From Calycina herbarum (taxonomy: Eukaryota; Ascomycota; Leotiomycetes; Helotiales; Pezizellaceae): DNA of 64,000 bases. Shown here one piece after another: positions 35,009-46,585 of this stretch. The stretch is from contig LLEY01000041.1 in NCBI GenBank assembly GCA_001414485.1, forward strand, positions 434,001-498,000. The letters are read 5' to 3'. Under the pieces are notes generated by a model. The model was not told where the DNA came from. It was given only the letters and a program-made list of their open reading frames with translations, and did no database searches. Position 1 is the first letter of the stretch, and every line of letters begins with the position of its first letter. A program made the translations under genes and the position numbers.

Positions 35009-36601
35009 TCAATTTACAGCTCCATCCCCGTTCCCCTCCCCAACTTCCTCCAAACATTCACAATAAACATCCAAACTGGTCATAGGTTCCACCCTCCACA
35101 TCTCCGGCTCCCCCTCAATCAGTCCCCTGACTTCTGCGTCCACACCGCCCAAAACCGTCCTATACTTCTCCCTAGTCCCATCCGAGAATTCGGCTAAATC
35201 AGGGACAGTCCATTGATCGTATAATCTGCCATGAGTTCGAGATGGGAAAAAGTGTTTATGCTTCTGCAGGAATTGGAAGCAGAGGAAGCAGAGCGACTTG
35301 GATATGCCGATTGCTCTTGGTTTGAGAAAGTTAGGAGTCGCTGAAGGTGAAGAGGGTAAAGTGCATTCTGGTGATGAGGGAGGTGAAGCGATCAAAGTAG
35401 GTGGCTTAGGTGATGAGCTGGGCTTGAGAGACTGTGTTTGAGATGGCGACCCAGGTTGAGGTAGAATATCACCATCCCCTCCATCCTGAAAAACCAAATC
35501 ATAAAAAACACACAACTGCACCTCAGCATGGACATGCATACTCCCCGCCCAACTCTCAAACCCCACACTCGTCTCCACCCCCTCATACCCCCTTAAAAAT
35601 TCCATCTCCACCCCTCCCTCGAACACCTCCTTATACCTCCTGGATATCGACACCAAAGAGTGACAAATCCTCCTATAACTCCCAATCTTCTGTATCTGCC
35701 TCAAAGATTTCACAGCACTAGAAACCTGCGAAGTAGCAACCTTCCCGATACTATCTTCCAATCTCCTCAAATATCCCTTCGCTTCGGGGCTGATTGTGAA
35801 GTCATAACTCCTTAGTACCAAATTCTTCATCCCTTCCCTTTGTGCTTCTTCATCCCCGGAGATGTTTTCGAACTCCTCGTAGACTTTTCCCAAAGATTCG
35901 AGATGAGAAAGGATTGAAGCAAGAAGCGCCTTCTCTTTCTTACTATAAAGAAACTGCGTCCTATGTTTCAGATTCTCGAAATCTTTCCAGAGGGGTTTCT
36001 TATGACTTTTCGCCAGATACCTGGGTTTCTCCCATTTCTTACTCCTCAACCTAGCCAACAACCTCCTTTCATGTAATCTCACCACTTCCTCAAAAATTTC
36101 CTGGACACATACTTTTTCGTCTATAGAGTGGTTACAAAGAAGGGCTGAGATTTGGAGGAGAGAGGATTTGATGTTTGAATCGAGAGTCGTATCTAGAGCT
36201 GCGAAACGGAGTCTGAGACTCTTCCTTGTTTTTTTTGGTGGGTTTGAAATGTTGCTGGAAGGATGGTGGGTAATCTCTTCAACACAAACAGCAGCCACAC
36301 TCTGAGCTCCTTCTTCCACGGCTGCTAGGGAGGCGAATTCGTCGGCTAGTTGTTGCTCCACTCTCAAAGGCAAGATATAACCCCCTTCCATGCCCTCCTT
36401 CCCATCGCTATCGCTGACTTTCTCTGAAAATCTCGATGCATTTTCCCTCTCCCACTCATCAGCGTCAAAAATCGAAGGCGCAATCGGAACAGCGTTCGTG
36501 CGTTCCTCGAGGGTAACTAGATTCCGACGGAAGGTATCTTCATCAAGTGGATGCCATATTGATTTTGAAGAGTGTGCGGTACGAGGATTTTGTTTGGTCA
36601 T
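35009..36601 (-). CDS. OTT_1508-type deaminase-family protein
   Basis: Single exon, 530 aa. The deaminase signature is HAE at 358-360 (in MHVHAEVQLCVFY) followed, after a Ser/Pro-rich insertion, by C438-x-x-C441 in ISKSLCFLCFQFL and by THGRLYDQWTVPDL. This His-x-Glu / Cys-x-x-Cys set is the zinc site of the cytidine-deaminase-like superfamily. The arrangement matches the fungal-expanded OTT_1508 family (Pfam PF14441, from memory). The first about 340 residues are helical and of unknown role. Substrate (nucleic acid, nucleotide or other) is unknown; members are often numerous and variable in fungi, which has led to suggestions of defence or conflict roles. Confidence 0.82.
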   Translation of the reverse strand: MTKQNPRTAHSSKSIWHPLDEDTFRRNLVTLEERTNAVPIAPSIFDADEWERENASRFSEKVSDSDGKEGMEGGYILPLRVEQQLADEFASLAAVEEGAQSVAAVCVEEITHHPSSNISNPPKKTRKSLRLRFAALDTTLDSNIKSSLLQISALLCNHSIDEKVCVQEIFEEVVRLHERRLLARLRSKKWEKPRYLAKSHKKPLWKDFENLKHRTQFLYSKKEKALLASILSHLESLGKVYEEFENISGDEEAQREGMKNLVLRSYDFTISPEAKGYLRRLEDSIGKVATSQVSSAVKSLRQIQKIGSYRRICHSLVSISRRYKEVFEGGVEMEFLRGYEGVETSVGFESWAGSMHVHAEVQLCVFYDLVFQDGGDGDILPQPGSPSQTQSLKPSSSPKPPTLIASPPSSPECTLPSSPSATPNFLKPRAIGISKSLCFLCFQFLQKHKHFFPSRTHGRLYDQWTVPDLAEFSDGTREKYRTVLGGVDAEVRGLIEGEPEMWRVEPMTSLDVYCECLEEVGEGNGDGAVN

Positions 36602-37357
36602 TTCTTTCGTTTTTTTTTTTTGAAAAATGACATTTGTTAACTGGGGATATGGCGATGTGCAGAATTCTAGGGTTGTTGAAATGAGAGAGAGATGAGAAGA
36701 GATGTGATTTATGAGATGGTTTGAGTTGTGATTTTGATAGATGAGTTGGGTTCAGCCAGAGTGCGAAGTGAAGATACCAGGGTCCGAGGTTAAGCCGGGC
36801 GTGAAATATACACCTTCCCGCTGTTCGAACTTTCCAGTACTGTTTTTGATGATTCATTGTTTCAAAACGCCTGGGGTAATAGTCTCAAGTGTTCCAAATG
36901 CCTAGGATAATTTACTGGAATTACCCTCGAAAGTTGGAACACCTGATGCCATCGCGAGTTAATGAGGGGGTTACGCCTCTTTTTGATCCCCAAACTTCAT
37001 GTCGACCAGTGAGCCGATATATGGCGGATAAGCTATATGAGGTTTGGGGGCTAAATAGAAAGTCACGGGTAAACTGTCGATTACATAGTAAGCTAGACAA
37101 ATATCAAGTAAGCTACAAATCGAAAATTAATATTATGTCAGAATGAAATTTATAATAGGCAAGACCTATTTCTCACAGCTATTCACAGGGGTCCAAGTAT
37201 TTGATCAAGGATACATTGCTATTTTATATATCGCCAATCCAGCCCCATCAAGCAGCGATCACAACCGCCAAACTCGCTCCTAAAATTACATACAATTTGC
37301 CCCATCACCCAGTCATTCGCCCAAGCAATTCCCATCTCATCCCCGCAAGTTTCAAAA
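36602..37357. other. Intergenic stretch deaminase / CWC22
   Basis: Promoter side of the deaminase gene (with a T-run at 36610-36621) and 3' flank of CWC22. No gene is seen. Confidence 0.5.
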
Positions 37358-39811
37358 TCATCTTCTGCCCCTTTTAGTAGGAGGAGATCTCGAATCACTA
37401 TAATCCCTTCGCCTCTTCGGGGCCGGCGGTGAAATCGATCTACTATCCCGACGAGCCCCACGTCTAGGCGGGGAATAGTCACGACCTCTTCGTGGAGGAG
37501 ACGCCGAATAGCTATCTCGTCTAGCTGCTCTCCGAGGTGGTGGTGATCGTGAAATACTACGTCGTGCGTCGCTAACAGAGGATATATTTCTGCGTTTTCG
37601 AGGCGGAGAGTTGGAACGAGTTCTGCTCAGAGAGCGACCTCTTTTAACGGGAGGCGTGGCTGAATAACTATCCCTCCGCGCTGCTCTTCGTGGTGGTGGT
37701 GTTCGTGATCTTGAGTCGCTTTGGTATCTCCGCTCACGACGTGGAGAGGTTCGTCGCCGAGGCGGGGTGACAGATCTAGAGACAGACCTGGAAACCGACC
37801 TCGAAACTGATCTAGTTGGACTTCGGCCTCGTGGTCTCCCCTTTCCTTTGACGTCTCTCGGGGGTGTGCGAGAAATTGATCGCCTTCTATCAGGGGAGCG
37901 TTTTCGATCACCCCCACGAGAGCGCGATCGAGACCGTGACCGAGAACCGGAGTACGAAGATCCAGTGTATGACGAATAACTTGATACAGAACTACCCGAT
38001 TCCGAATCGTTATCCGCAGCAGGGGGTGCAGGCAAGGCAGGTTTAGGCATATTTTGCAAATACTCTCGGGATTCTTCAGTCAACGCACCCATACCAATAC
38101 TGGTAAAGTAATTGATGGAGAATCTTGTGTTGCGAGGATTATCCCGAGGAAAGAGGCCTTCGAAATATGGGCGTAGAACATCATCTTTCAGACGTGCCTG
38201 CAATTTGGGCATTCCCATTGCCTCTGACAAGTCTTGGAAAAGAATTTTGATGAAAATTCTGCTACTGGATGTCGTCTCTTCTTCGTTCAAATGTACGACT
38301 GACAAAACATGCCAGCCGATAGCATCTGAACTAATGAGGTGGCCAAAAAATCTAGCAATGTTCCTTAACCGGTTCGTTTCGTATCGATGAATAGTGTCAT
38401 AATATTTCATAAAAGATTGCTCAAATTGTTCAGTCCAGAGGCGGTTGATTTTTGCGAAACGTTCTCCGATGAGGCCGTAGAATTTCGAGTAAGTCTTTTC
38501 CTGAGAGCAACATTCGATAATCATTGATGGAAGCTCGGGTTCCTGTCCAGGTGGGAGATTGACTTTCATCAATTTGTGACAACATTCTTCGGGGTCGATA
38601 CTAGACATGATAGTCAAATATATGGTTCGTCGAAGATTGACCAAGTCAGTATTGCTCTGATCCTTGATTTCCAACTGCTTTTCTCCCTGTTTTTCTTCAT
38701 CATCCTCGCTATCGTCACTTTCGTCATCATCATCGTCTTCGTCATCGCTGCCCTCACCCAGAATTTCCGCTTTCAACGCGCGATAAGCTTCCTCGTGCTC
38801 CTCCCATTCCGGGTCGAATTTGAAGATATTTAAAGTATCCTGGACCTCAATATCATCGTCCAGCGCAGTCGTGTGCGTAATCTGGTCCTCTTCCTCCACA
38901 AGATCAAGTTCCTCCTTAATCGCTGGGTTGTCCTTGTACTGATCCTTACGAACTTGGAAAAGAACCTCAATCATGTACTGTACTCGTTTGTCAATATCAG
39001 CCTCATGTAAGATATTTCGAAATTGGTCAAACACTGCCAATGCAATTGGGCGATTCATCTCCTCGAGATGTTGTCCAACCTCCCTTGTGAGCCCAACCGC
39101 AATTTCCACACTATCGTCTGTAGGCTTGTGGAGAAGGAGAAGCAAAATTTGGGCAGCAACAACCTCATTCGCAACTTGTTGATTGCAGAGATGTGCGATA
39201 AAAGTGGTAGCTGAAAGACAGACGGCCTTGTCGTTTCTCTTGAATCCCTTCTTGAATTGAACAATCAGCCTTTTAAGGAGCAGTTCTCCAACCTGAGGGA
39301 GTTTGGTATTGACGATAGCTGCCATGGCTGCGTAAATGGGCGTAAAAGGTAAACTGGCAGCTTGTGCCTTCATAATGCTCCTGCAGAATAAACCTCGACC
39401 TCTAACCAGATTTTCCCCAAACAGTTCCGGCACAATATGCTTGATGTTCGAGACGTTGACCTTGTTGATGAGACCGTTAATAGACTTTTTCAAAGCCTCC
39501 CAAGCCATGCGCTGATACTCCTTGCTGGATTTATCCGTAATCTGAGATTGTAGAGCTCGTAATCGAGCTGGCGGTATGTATGTTCCTCCGGATCGCATCG
39601 TCAGAAGTTTCTCATATTCTGCTTTTGCCGCTGCCTGCTTTTCCTCCTCCGTTCTAACCTTTGCGACACCTCCTCTGCCGCGCGGCGCGGGTTCTGCTTG
39701 TCTCGGTGGACTTCGTCCATTTCGATCGGCGCGCGGTGATGAAGGAGCTCCTCGTGGAGGTCCATCATCGAGATGCGATTCCGTAGAAGGTAATGGGGTT
39801 TCGACCTCCAT
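37358..39811 (-). CDS. CWC22: Pre-mRNA-splicing factor CWC22
   Basis: Single exon, 817 aa from the ATG giving MEVETPLPSTES. An upstream in-frame ATG at 39919 would add 36 residues but lies in the likely leader. Domains: an RGG/Pro-rich start; MIF4G domain about residues 100-320 (MAWEALKKSINGLINKVN, HIVPELFGENLVRGRGLF); an acidic linker (GSDDEDDDDDESDDSEDDEE); MA3 domain about 400-600 (LRRTIYLTIMSSIDPEECCH, FYGLIGERFAKINRLW). A long Arg/Ser tail follows with repeated RSISRSPP and RRDSYSA units. CWC22 is a spliceosome component needed for catalytic activation; in animals it also loads eIF4A3 for the exon junction complex. It is divergent from DPM2. Confidence 0.95.
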   Translation of the reverse strand: MEVETPLPSTESHLDDGPPRGAPSSPRADRNGRSPPRQAEPAPRGRGGVAKVRTEEEKQAAAKAEYEKLLTMRSGGTYIPPARLRALQSQITDKSSKEYQRMAWEALKKSINGLINKVNVSNIKHIVPELFGENLVRGRGLFCRSIMKAQAASLPFTPIYAAMAAIVNTKLPQVGELLLKRLIVQFKKGFKRNDKAVCLSATTFIAHLCNQQVANEVVAAQILLLLLHKPTDDSVEIAVGLTREVGQHLEEMNRPIALAVFDQFRNILHEADIDKRVQYMIEVLFQVRKDQYKDNPAIKEELDLVEEEDQITHTTALDDDIEVQDTLNIFKFDPEWEEHEEAYRALKAEILGEGSDDEDDDDDESDDSEDDEEKQGEKQLEIKDQSNTDLVNLRRTIYLTIMSSIDPEECCHKLMKVNLPPGQEPELPSMIIECCSQEKTYSKFYGLIGERFAKINRLWTEQFEQSFMKYYDTIHRYETNRLRNIARFFGHLISSDAIGWHVLSVVHLNEEETTSSSRIFIKILFQDLSEAMGMPKLQARLKDDVLRPYFEGLFPRDNPRNTRFSINYFTSIGMGALTEESREYLQNMPKPALPAPPAADNDSESGSSVSSYSSYTGSSYSGSRSRSRSRSRGGDRKRSPDRRRSISRTPPRDVKGKGRPRGRSPTRSVSRSVSRSVSRSVTPPRRRTSPRRERRYQSDSRSRTPPPRRAARRDSYSATPPVKRGRSLSRTRSNSPPRKRRNISSVSDARRSISRSPPPRRAARRDSYSASPPRRGRDYSPPRRGARRDSRSISPPAPKRRRDYSDSRSPPTKRGRR

Positions 39812-40210
39812 TTTTGTTGACAGGATGGAAAGTTGGATTCGATGGAGATTACGAGCGCGGTTTCGCAGAAGCTGTCGGGAGCATGCTGATATGGATTTCT
39901 CCGTGAACGTAAGAAGCACAGTGTGCGACCACGATGGTCGAAAGGTTTTGATGGGAAGGTTGCGAAAGTTTGGGTGAATTGGTGATTGATGAGGCTGAAG
40001 TTTATGGCAACCAGGCGATTTTCTGACGAGCGAGGGTTCGCGCCAAGACCACTTTTTAAGCTCGCGTCGACTCCTTTAGAGCCAGGCCAGATTTCCGTAG
40101 CCAGCCTCACCACCACAACTTCATTTCACATCACATCACCACCTACACATCTCAAAGTCTCAGTCTTCTCGGATTTGATTCCACACGCTCTTTTCTCACC
40201 GATTGCAACA
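39812..40210. promoter_or_regulatory. Bidirectional promoter region CWC22 / DPM2
   Basis: 399 bp between the two divergent start codons, assuming the inner ATG of CWC22. It must hold both promoters. C/A-rich near 40080-40150, with no clear TATA box. Confidence 0.5.
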
Positions 40211-40586
40211 ATGGTACGGATCATTCCAACTCCTGCGACAAGCCTCCTGCTAACACAATCCAGCTGGACAAATTAGTTGGCCTTGGGATGCTCATCACTG
40301 CGTCGGTCGTATTTCTCTACTACAGCATCTGGACACTTCTTATGGTAAGTTACCCCTATCTACAATCGCAATTGCCAGTAAACTAATGCGATATCTGCAG
40401 CCATTTGTCGACTCGGACCACCCTCTCCAAAATGTCTTCCCCCCACGAGTCTGGGCAATTCGCATTCCCGTCATCCTTATCCTCCTCGCATCGGCTGTTG
40501 TAGGGTCCTTCTTGAGTGTGGTTATGATCCGGAGCAACAGAAAGAGAGCGGCAAAGGCAAAGGCAGCTGGGAAGAAGAAGGCATAA
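40211..40586 (+). CDS. DPM2: Dolichol phosphate-mannose synthase regulatory subunit DPM2
   Basis: 89 aa from join(40211..40213,40264..40344,40401..40586). The first coding exon is the ATG alone; a 50-nt intron (gtacgg...tccag) follows at once. Two membrane segments are evident: KLVGLGMLITASVVFLYYSI and AIRIPVILILLASAVVGSFL. The connecting PFVDSDHPLQNVFPPRVWA matches the DPM2 hallmark PFxDSxHxxxxxFLPR-like loop. A basic Lys/Ala/Arg tail follows, as in other family members. It sits in the ER membrane and stabilises or activates the DPM1 catalytic subunit, supplying mannose for N-glycans and GPI anchors. Confidence 0.95.
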
Positions 40587-43500
40587 GGGGTGGAGATATT
40601 TCATGAGGCGTCTTTCAGAGGGAAATAGGAAGGATGTGTAATTTTGGTCAATATATTTGAAGTCGGTTCGATTTGGGGAACGACTAGAAAACTCCTTTTG
40701 CGTGTGCAGAAGTAAATGGGCGACAGGTGTATGAATTGATGCTGGATTTGGGCAGGTCAAAATAGCATGTGTGTTGCAATATACCCAAATTCCCCTTGAA
40801 GCCTTGATATACGTGCGATGGGGTCTCCAACCAATGGCGGACCTGTGAGAGACTATCCTAGTCACTTCATCAATCCAGATGAACTTGGCGAATTGATGTC
40901 CAGGGGAAAGAGACTCTCGTACCTGACTTTGTATGTAGAAATACACACAACTGTGAATGCCGAAAATGGCTCATTTAGGGACTAGCCTATTCAGTGTGGA
41001 GGGGACCAATCAGAGCCTACTTTTGTGACTTCTGGACAATATAAGCGCGCTTTCTCCTTGGTGGATGAGTGATGCTGAACGACTCGCACTCAGTCATTTG
41101 ACAAGACGCTACAAACAAGGCAAGTGTACTTGGTACCTGACCAGTAACAATCCCAAACCCAACTTTGGCCAATTCCAAGATGGCACTGAGGTACATGATA
41201 CTTTCCGGCAGACCATATTCATCAATCGAGCTCATTCAACCAGCCGCCACGCAATCTTGTAATAACTGCGCATGACCAAATCGAGACACAGTGGAGGGCA
41301 ACGAACAGAAGGAGATACAGGAATTAATTAAAGCTACTGCACCTTGGCACAGGAGAGAATACAGTTATTGGAGATTGCTTCGGGGAAGGGTACCAGAACC
41401 ACCATGCCACGATGGTATGATTTTCCGTCGCATTCATCCAACGTACCAATCTTTCTTTGTCCAGTCATCAGGTGTGGGTGAGCGACAACTCACCAAAAAG
41501 TTTCGGGCACCGACCAGCGAAAATATGGATCTTTATCGCCAACGAACTGTTGAAAGCTTGACCGCCTCACGGCTACAAGGAGATTCCGTCGAGACGATGG
41601 AAGTCAGGATTCTCAAGTAATATAAGTATAGAGGAGGAGAGGAGTTGTTTATGGAGGGAGGACACACGACTTCATCCCAACCCTAACCGGATCTTCCCCT
41701 CATTGCCGAAAGGGGAACTTTTCATCGGGGTCGAGATTGGATTGGGTTGTATTTATGGTTACAATACCACCCAAATGGTGCAACAACTTCTTTTCCAAGG
41801 TTCCCTGCGATGTATTGGACGATCATTATACGGGCGACTATACTTCGTCCCAGGCGTAACAGTCCATAACGGGGTCTCCTAAATAAACCCTGCTTTACTG
41901 GGTCCCGCTATGGACTGTTTCGCTTGAGGACGAAGTATCAACAAGAACAACCACAAATTCCCGGGGTCTAGATCGGAGAATTCGTATAGGAAAGACGGGA
42001 CATTGATCTGCTTCCTTGATGGCGATTTGAGACATATGGAATCATCTTCTGCAGCTTCGACAAGCCGAGCTAATCATTCACGGTCTTTCTTGAGTCAATT
42101 GAACGCCCAAGCTGTTGGTCGTCGTCACTCGTGTGCTCTCAAAACCTGATCTTCTTGATATGCGCTTTCCGGTGAGCCAAGCAGATTCAAGAAGGCGGTT
42201 CGTGGTGTGGTGTTCCCAGCCATCCTTGCTCTTTAGTCCCTTTCGTGGTGATCTAAAATCCCGAAGAAGCCGCCGCCCACGATGTCACCTGCGGGCGCTG
42301 CGGGAGCACAGAAGGCTATTTTCTTGCGTACGTTGGTGGCGCGCGAGTGGGGGGGCCATTGTGAAAAGTAGAATTTGGTCTCTTTTCTTCTCGACTACCT
42401 GGATATCATATTATGTCCATAAGTTTAGGATTCGAAGCTGGGATTCGAAGCTTATTCAAAGCTTCCTCGTATTGAGTAGTACGAAACAATTCTCATGACT
42501 TGGCCAAGAAGATGAAGCATTCATGGTCAAGGAGCCAATGCCGTTCAAGCGTTGGCTAGACTGTTGTCGGTACCTCCTAAATTATTCCAACCTCCTCTCC
42601 AGCTCCAAACTCCTGCCAACCAACCTGCAAATTCTTGACTCAACATGCATTTTTCTGCAAGCCGATTACTCCATACTCCATACTCCGGATTTCTTCAATG
42701 CAATTGTTTCAATTATTAACAATGAAGCTAGGGAAACTTGTCTATGACGGGTTGTTCGAGAGAGTGGTGGGTGGGCCGACGCTGTCACAGCTGTACCAGT
42801 ACCTACCTGCTAGAGGTGTATTACTGATAGGCGTTTGTGAGCCGATACGAGTCGCTTTGGTATATTCTTTGTACTATAGATATCCAAGGTAAGAGTAGAG
42901 GAACACCTTTTAATCTTATATCGGGCAGTGTAAGCTTGTCCTACTCGTAAAGTCGATGATGATTTTGTACAAGTACTAGTACGAAGCGGGTCAAATACTT
43001 GGTTGGTGAGCTCGGTTCGGTTGAAGAATCACCCCCCTTGTCAAAACTCTACGGTGAACCATAAACATTCATGCAGGCATCTCCTGCCTCTCCCAAATGC
43101 TTGCGGTCCATTCCGTTCTTTATCTCCATTGATCTCCCAACCCCAACCCACCGACATTCGTTTATGACCTTCGATTTGTACCCCTTCACCCTCGTTCAAC
43201 ACTTACGATCGCTCCCCTCCATTCACTCTCAGCTCAGCTGATTCTCAGCTACTTTCCCCGGTGTTACTAGTCCAAGCAGCATGTCCATAGCTTTGACCAA
43301 GATATTCTGACGCTTCCGCGCGGTACGCTTCTATTGCAATACGAGAAAGACCTGGGTCTCCGAGAAACCCGCAACCCAGCGCAACTCAACCCACGAAACA
43401 TCGCGTCCAATTAATCGCCTCGACCTCCATCAAACCTTTGTTCCTGCGACACAACCACGCAATTCATTAGACGCTCTAAAAACTGGGGAATTGGACGCGA

Positions 43501-43742
43501 ATTTACAAACGTTTGATCGTCTTTGGAGGCTGGCCGAGTCACGGAACAAGCGGACCCTGCCCACGTCGTCACTATTATCTGTCCACGATACCGCAGAGTC
43601 TTTTTAATCGAATCCAAGTTCTGCAAACAACCCTCCTCTACGAATTCGCGAATCACTCCTGGTCCTCCGAGGGCGCTGCCCATCCCTCCCTCTCCGAATC
43701 CATCCAACCTCTACTATAGATTAATACAAGACCATTTCGACA
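40587..43742. other. 3.2-kb stretch without a secure gene
   Basis: An ATG at 40818 begins MGSPTNGGPVRDYPSHFINP, and open frames of 65 and 109 codons follow at 41065-41262 and 41291-41620 on the same strand (the last includes PWHRREYSYWRLLRGRVPEP). They could be pieces of one small spliced or decayed gene, but I could not join them with convincing introns. A hairpin lies at 41840-41938. 42900-43740 is C/T-rich upstream sequence of the FLC gene. Confidence 0.4.
41840..41938. repeat. Imperfect inverted repeat (hairpin, about 35-bp arms)
   Basis: The left arm at about 41840-41876 (atacttcgtcccaggcgtaa onward) pairs with the right arm at about 41901-41938 (ending cgaagtat). The shared core is acagtccata-cggg. 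The loop is about 25 nt. It may be a folded small element or a structured RNA; neither can be shown from one copy. Confidence 0.7.
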
Positions 43743-46585
43743 ATGGCACGATTTCCTTCTCTTCCAGCATGGACGACGGCGTTCGTAACCACACTTGCGG
43801 TCCTCAATACAATAATTCCATCAGTACAAGCAGCAGAACCAGAGACGATCAAGTTCACAACTGATGCTGGCGTTACCCAAACCCTCCTGGTAGATCGAAC
43901 ACCAGCACTATTCACAGGAGACTTTGGTGATTGCATGGGTGGACAGAGCTTGCTGAACCTCACATCTTTTGATGCAGCTTATTATGCGGATAATATGACG
44001 GTTCTGTTCAACCTGGCTGGAACCAGTAATTTGAAGAACGAGTCTTTAATGTGTGAGTCTTTCCATTGGAGTGGTGTTTTGTCTAGTTCCAAGCTAACCT
44101 TTATCACAGTACATATTGCAGTTGAAGCCTGTGAGTAGATCGAATGAAAAGGAGGGAACAAACACTAATAATCAAATTAGATGGAGAAGATCGGTTTGAC
44201 CTGGTATTCAATCCATGTAATGCAAACTTCAACAGGTGAGTTTTCTCTAGATCTCTTGATGGAACTGTGCTAATTGGACCCTTTAGTCTTTGTCCGTTAA
44301 ATGCAGGCGTTCCCATTATTGGACAGGCAACAATTCCAGTATCACCAGCCGATGTTGTCAATATCCCATCCATCGCTCTCGTAATTCCCGATTTCGAAGG
44401 CTCCGCGATTCTTCGAATATTCTCCAACCAAACACAAACACAAATCGGTTGCTTCGAGGCGGTTATGAGGAATAGTGCTAGCTTTTCACATCCAACGGCG
44501 GTAGGATCGGTCTTGGGAGTTTTCACAGTCGTCGCGGTATTGGCTTCTTTCGCCACGGCAGTCTACGGAGTTAGCGTACCTCATATTCGAACCCATTACG
44601 CCCATTCGCTTTCGGTCTTGGTTGTATTTGAGGTTTTCCAATCGGTATTCTTCTCCGGAGCTCTTTCGCTCAATTGGCCTAGCGTCCTTCCTGCCTTCTG
44701 GAGCAACTTTGCTTGGTCGGCGGGCATGATTTACACTCCCTCAATGATAAACTCCATCAACAAATTTACCGGTGTTTATGGAAATGCGAGCCAGGTCGGT
44801 GGAGCTGGATCTACAACTTTAAACACAAACGGAGGTCTTCAACAACAAATTTATGGACGATCCTTGGACGAAAGTACGCTAGTTGAAAGAGGAGAGGAAA
44901 TTGCAAGCATGATCTACAAGAGAGCCGTCAACGAAACTTCAGACTCAAGGCTTTATTCTTGGGCTGGTGTTCCCGTACAACCTGGACTTCCGCTTCCTGG
45001 CAACTGGACTGGATTCGCTGGTTCCCTCTCAATTGTTAACATTCCCGCAGCGGATGCTTTCATGACTGGTTTCTTGTGGTTGCTAATCCTTATGGTCATT
45101 CTCATTGGTGCCACCACTGCCTTCAAATGGGGTCTGGAGGGACTAAGCTCTGCAAAAATCATCAAACAGGAGCGTCTCCTCTTCTTCAGAAGTCATTGGC
45201 TTGGGTTCATGGCACTTGTCGTTCTCCGTACGATGTTCATTGCATTCTTCATGATTATGACCTTGTCGCTATTTCAATTCTCTTATGGAGGAAAAGCTGG
45301 ACCTATTGCCATCGCTGCCATCATATTCCTCATATTCTTCGTGGGAATGTTGGGAGTTGCTGGATATGCTTGCTTTTACAGAATCAAGTTTGGCCACTAC
45401 GAGACCGCTCCGGATCGTCTTCACTTCCAACGTACAAAGAAGATGAAGTTCCTTCCGTGGTTCAGGACAGCGAGAGAAAGTGAGCTCGAAGATGCTGAGA
45501 AGGCACATTCAGTCGGATCTGTCACCTTTTTCCGACTGGATTATGTTAGTAACGACGCCGAGAAGCAGAGTGTTCATGATAACGACGAATATACCAAGCG
45601 CTTCGGATGGTTATCTTCTCGATACCGTCGCACCAGATGGTGGTTTTTCACGTGCTGGATTGTTTATCAGTTTGTTCGAGCCTGTTTTGTTGGAGGGGCT
45701 CGTGCAAATCCATCCTCTCAAATCATTGGACTTTTTGTTTGGGAAGTGGTTGCATTTTTTGTCATCCTCAAGATCAACCCGTTTGAAGGAAAACGAAACA
45801 CTGCCCTTGCAGTTTACATGCTTGGTATCAGCAAGGTTGCTACCGCTGGACTATCAATCGCCTTTCTTCCTCAATTCAACGTCGCTCGCATTCCAACCAC
45901 TGTCATTGGTGTCATCATCATTGTTATTCAAGGATTTATGGTCGTTGGCCTTCTCATCTTGATCGTCCTCGGCGCAATTTCAAGTTACATGTCACTTACT
46001 CGCAATCGCGAGGAGTTCAAACCAAAGAACTTAGAGAACATCAGGATGAAATACTTTGGTCACCTGGAACAAAAGTCTGCTGATGTCCCACCACCCCCAC
46101 CACCGGAGCCGGAGGAGCCCAAGGAGCCATATTTCGCTGTCAATACTGTTCGCCGAGCACCAAAGATTGAGGACGAAGACGTAGATTTCGTTCCGGATAT
46201 GGAGCCTCAGATTCACCCATCAGCATCGCAATTCTCACTCGGCCGAACTAGAGAGAGTAGATCAAATAGCATGGCGAATAGTATGCGAAGTCACCACTCA
46301 GGATATGGTAGCGTTCCATATGGAGCGCGTGTTCATAGAGCTAGTTGGAGTTCGCGAGAGTTTCAAAACTTTCACCATGATGAGGCGAATCGAGCGGACT
46401 CACCATTCAGTACACCCTCACGAAATAACCCAAGCGGACACAATACCGCCAACAATTCAGTATCTACATCTATGGCGCCACTTGTCAAACCTAGCATTTC
46501 GCATAGTAGTCTACGAATGTCGACACCATCGATAGCAGAGCAGCCTGAGGTTGCGGCAAGTCAGAAAGCGACTAATGCCAGATAG
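43743..46585 (+). CDS. FLC-family TRP-like membrane protein (flavin carrier)
   Basis: 894 aa from join(43743..44052,44111..44131,44181..44235,44287..46585); exon 2 is a 21-nt microexon. A signal peptide (TTAFVTTLAVLNTIIPSVQA) precedes an ML-like luminal domain (GDFGDCMGGQSLLNLTSFDA, FDLVFNPCNANFN). A TRP-type membrane region of about nine helices follows, for example VGSVLGVFTVVAVLASFATA and FMTGFLWLLILMVILIGATT. The cytosolic tail holds a Pro run (VPPPPPPEPEEP) and many Ser. Yeast Flc1-3 affect FAD transport into the ER and calcium homeostasis, and the related Pkd2 in fission yeast is a TRP-like channel; which role applies here is open. Donors are gtgagt at all three introns. Confidence 0.93.

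Noticed and set aside
39812..39919. 36-residue N-terminal extension of CWC22 resembling a mitochondrial presequence
   Set aside because: CWC22 is a nuclear protein, and the inner ATG gives the normal start. The extension lies within the likely 5' leader shared with the DPM2 promoter.
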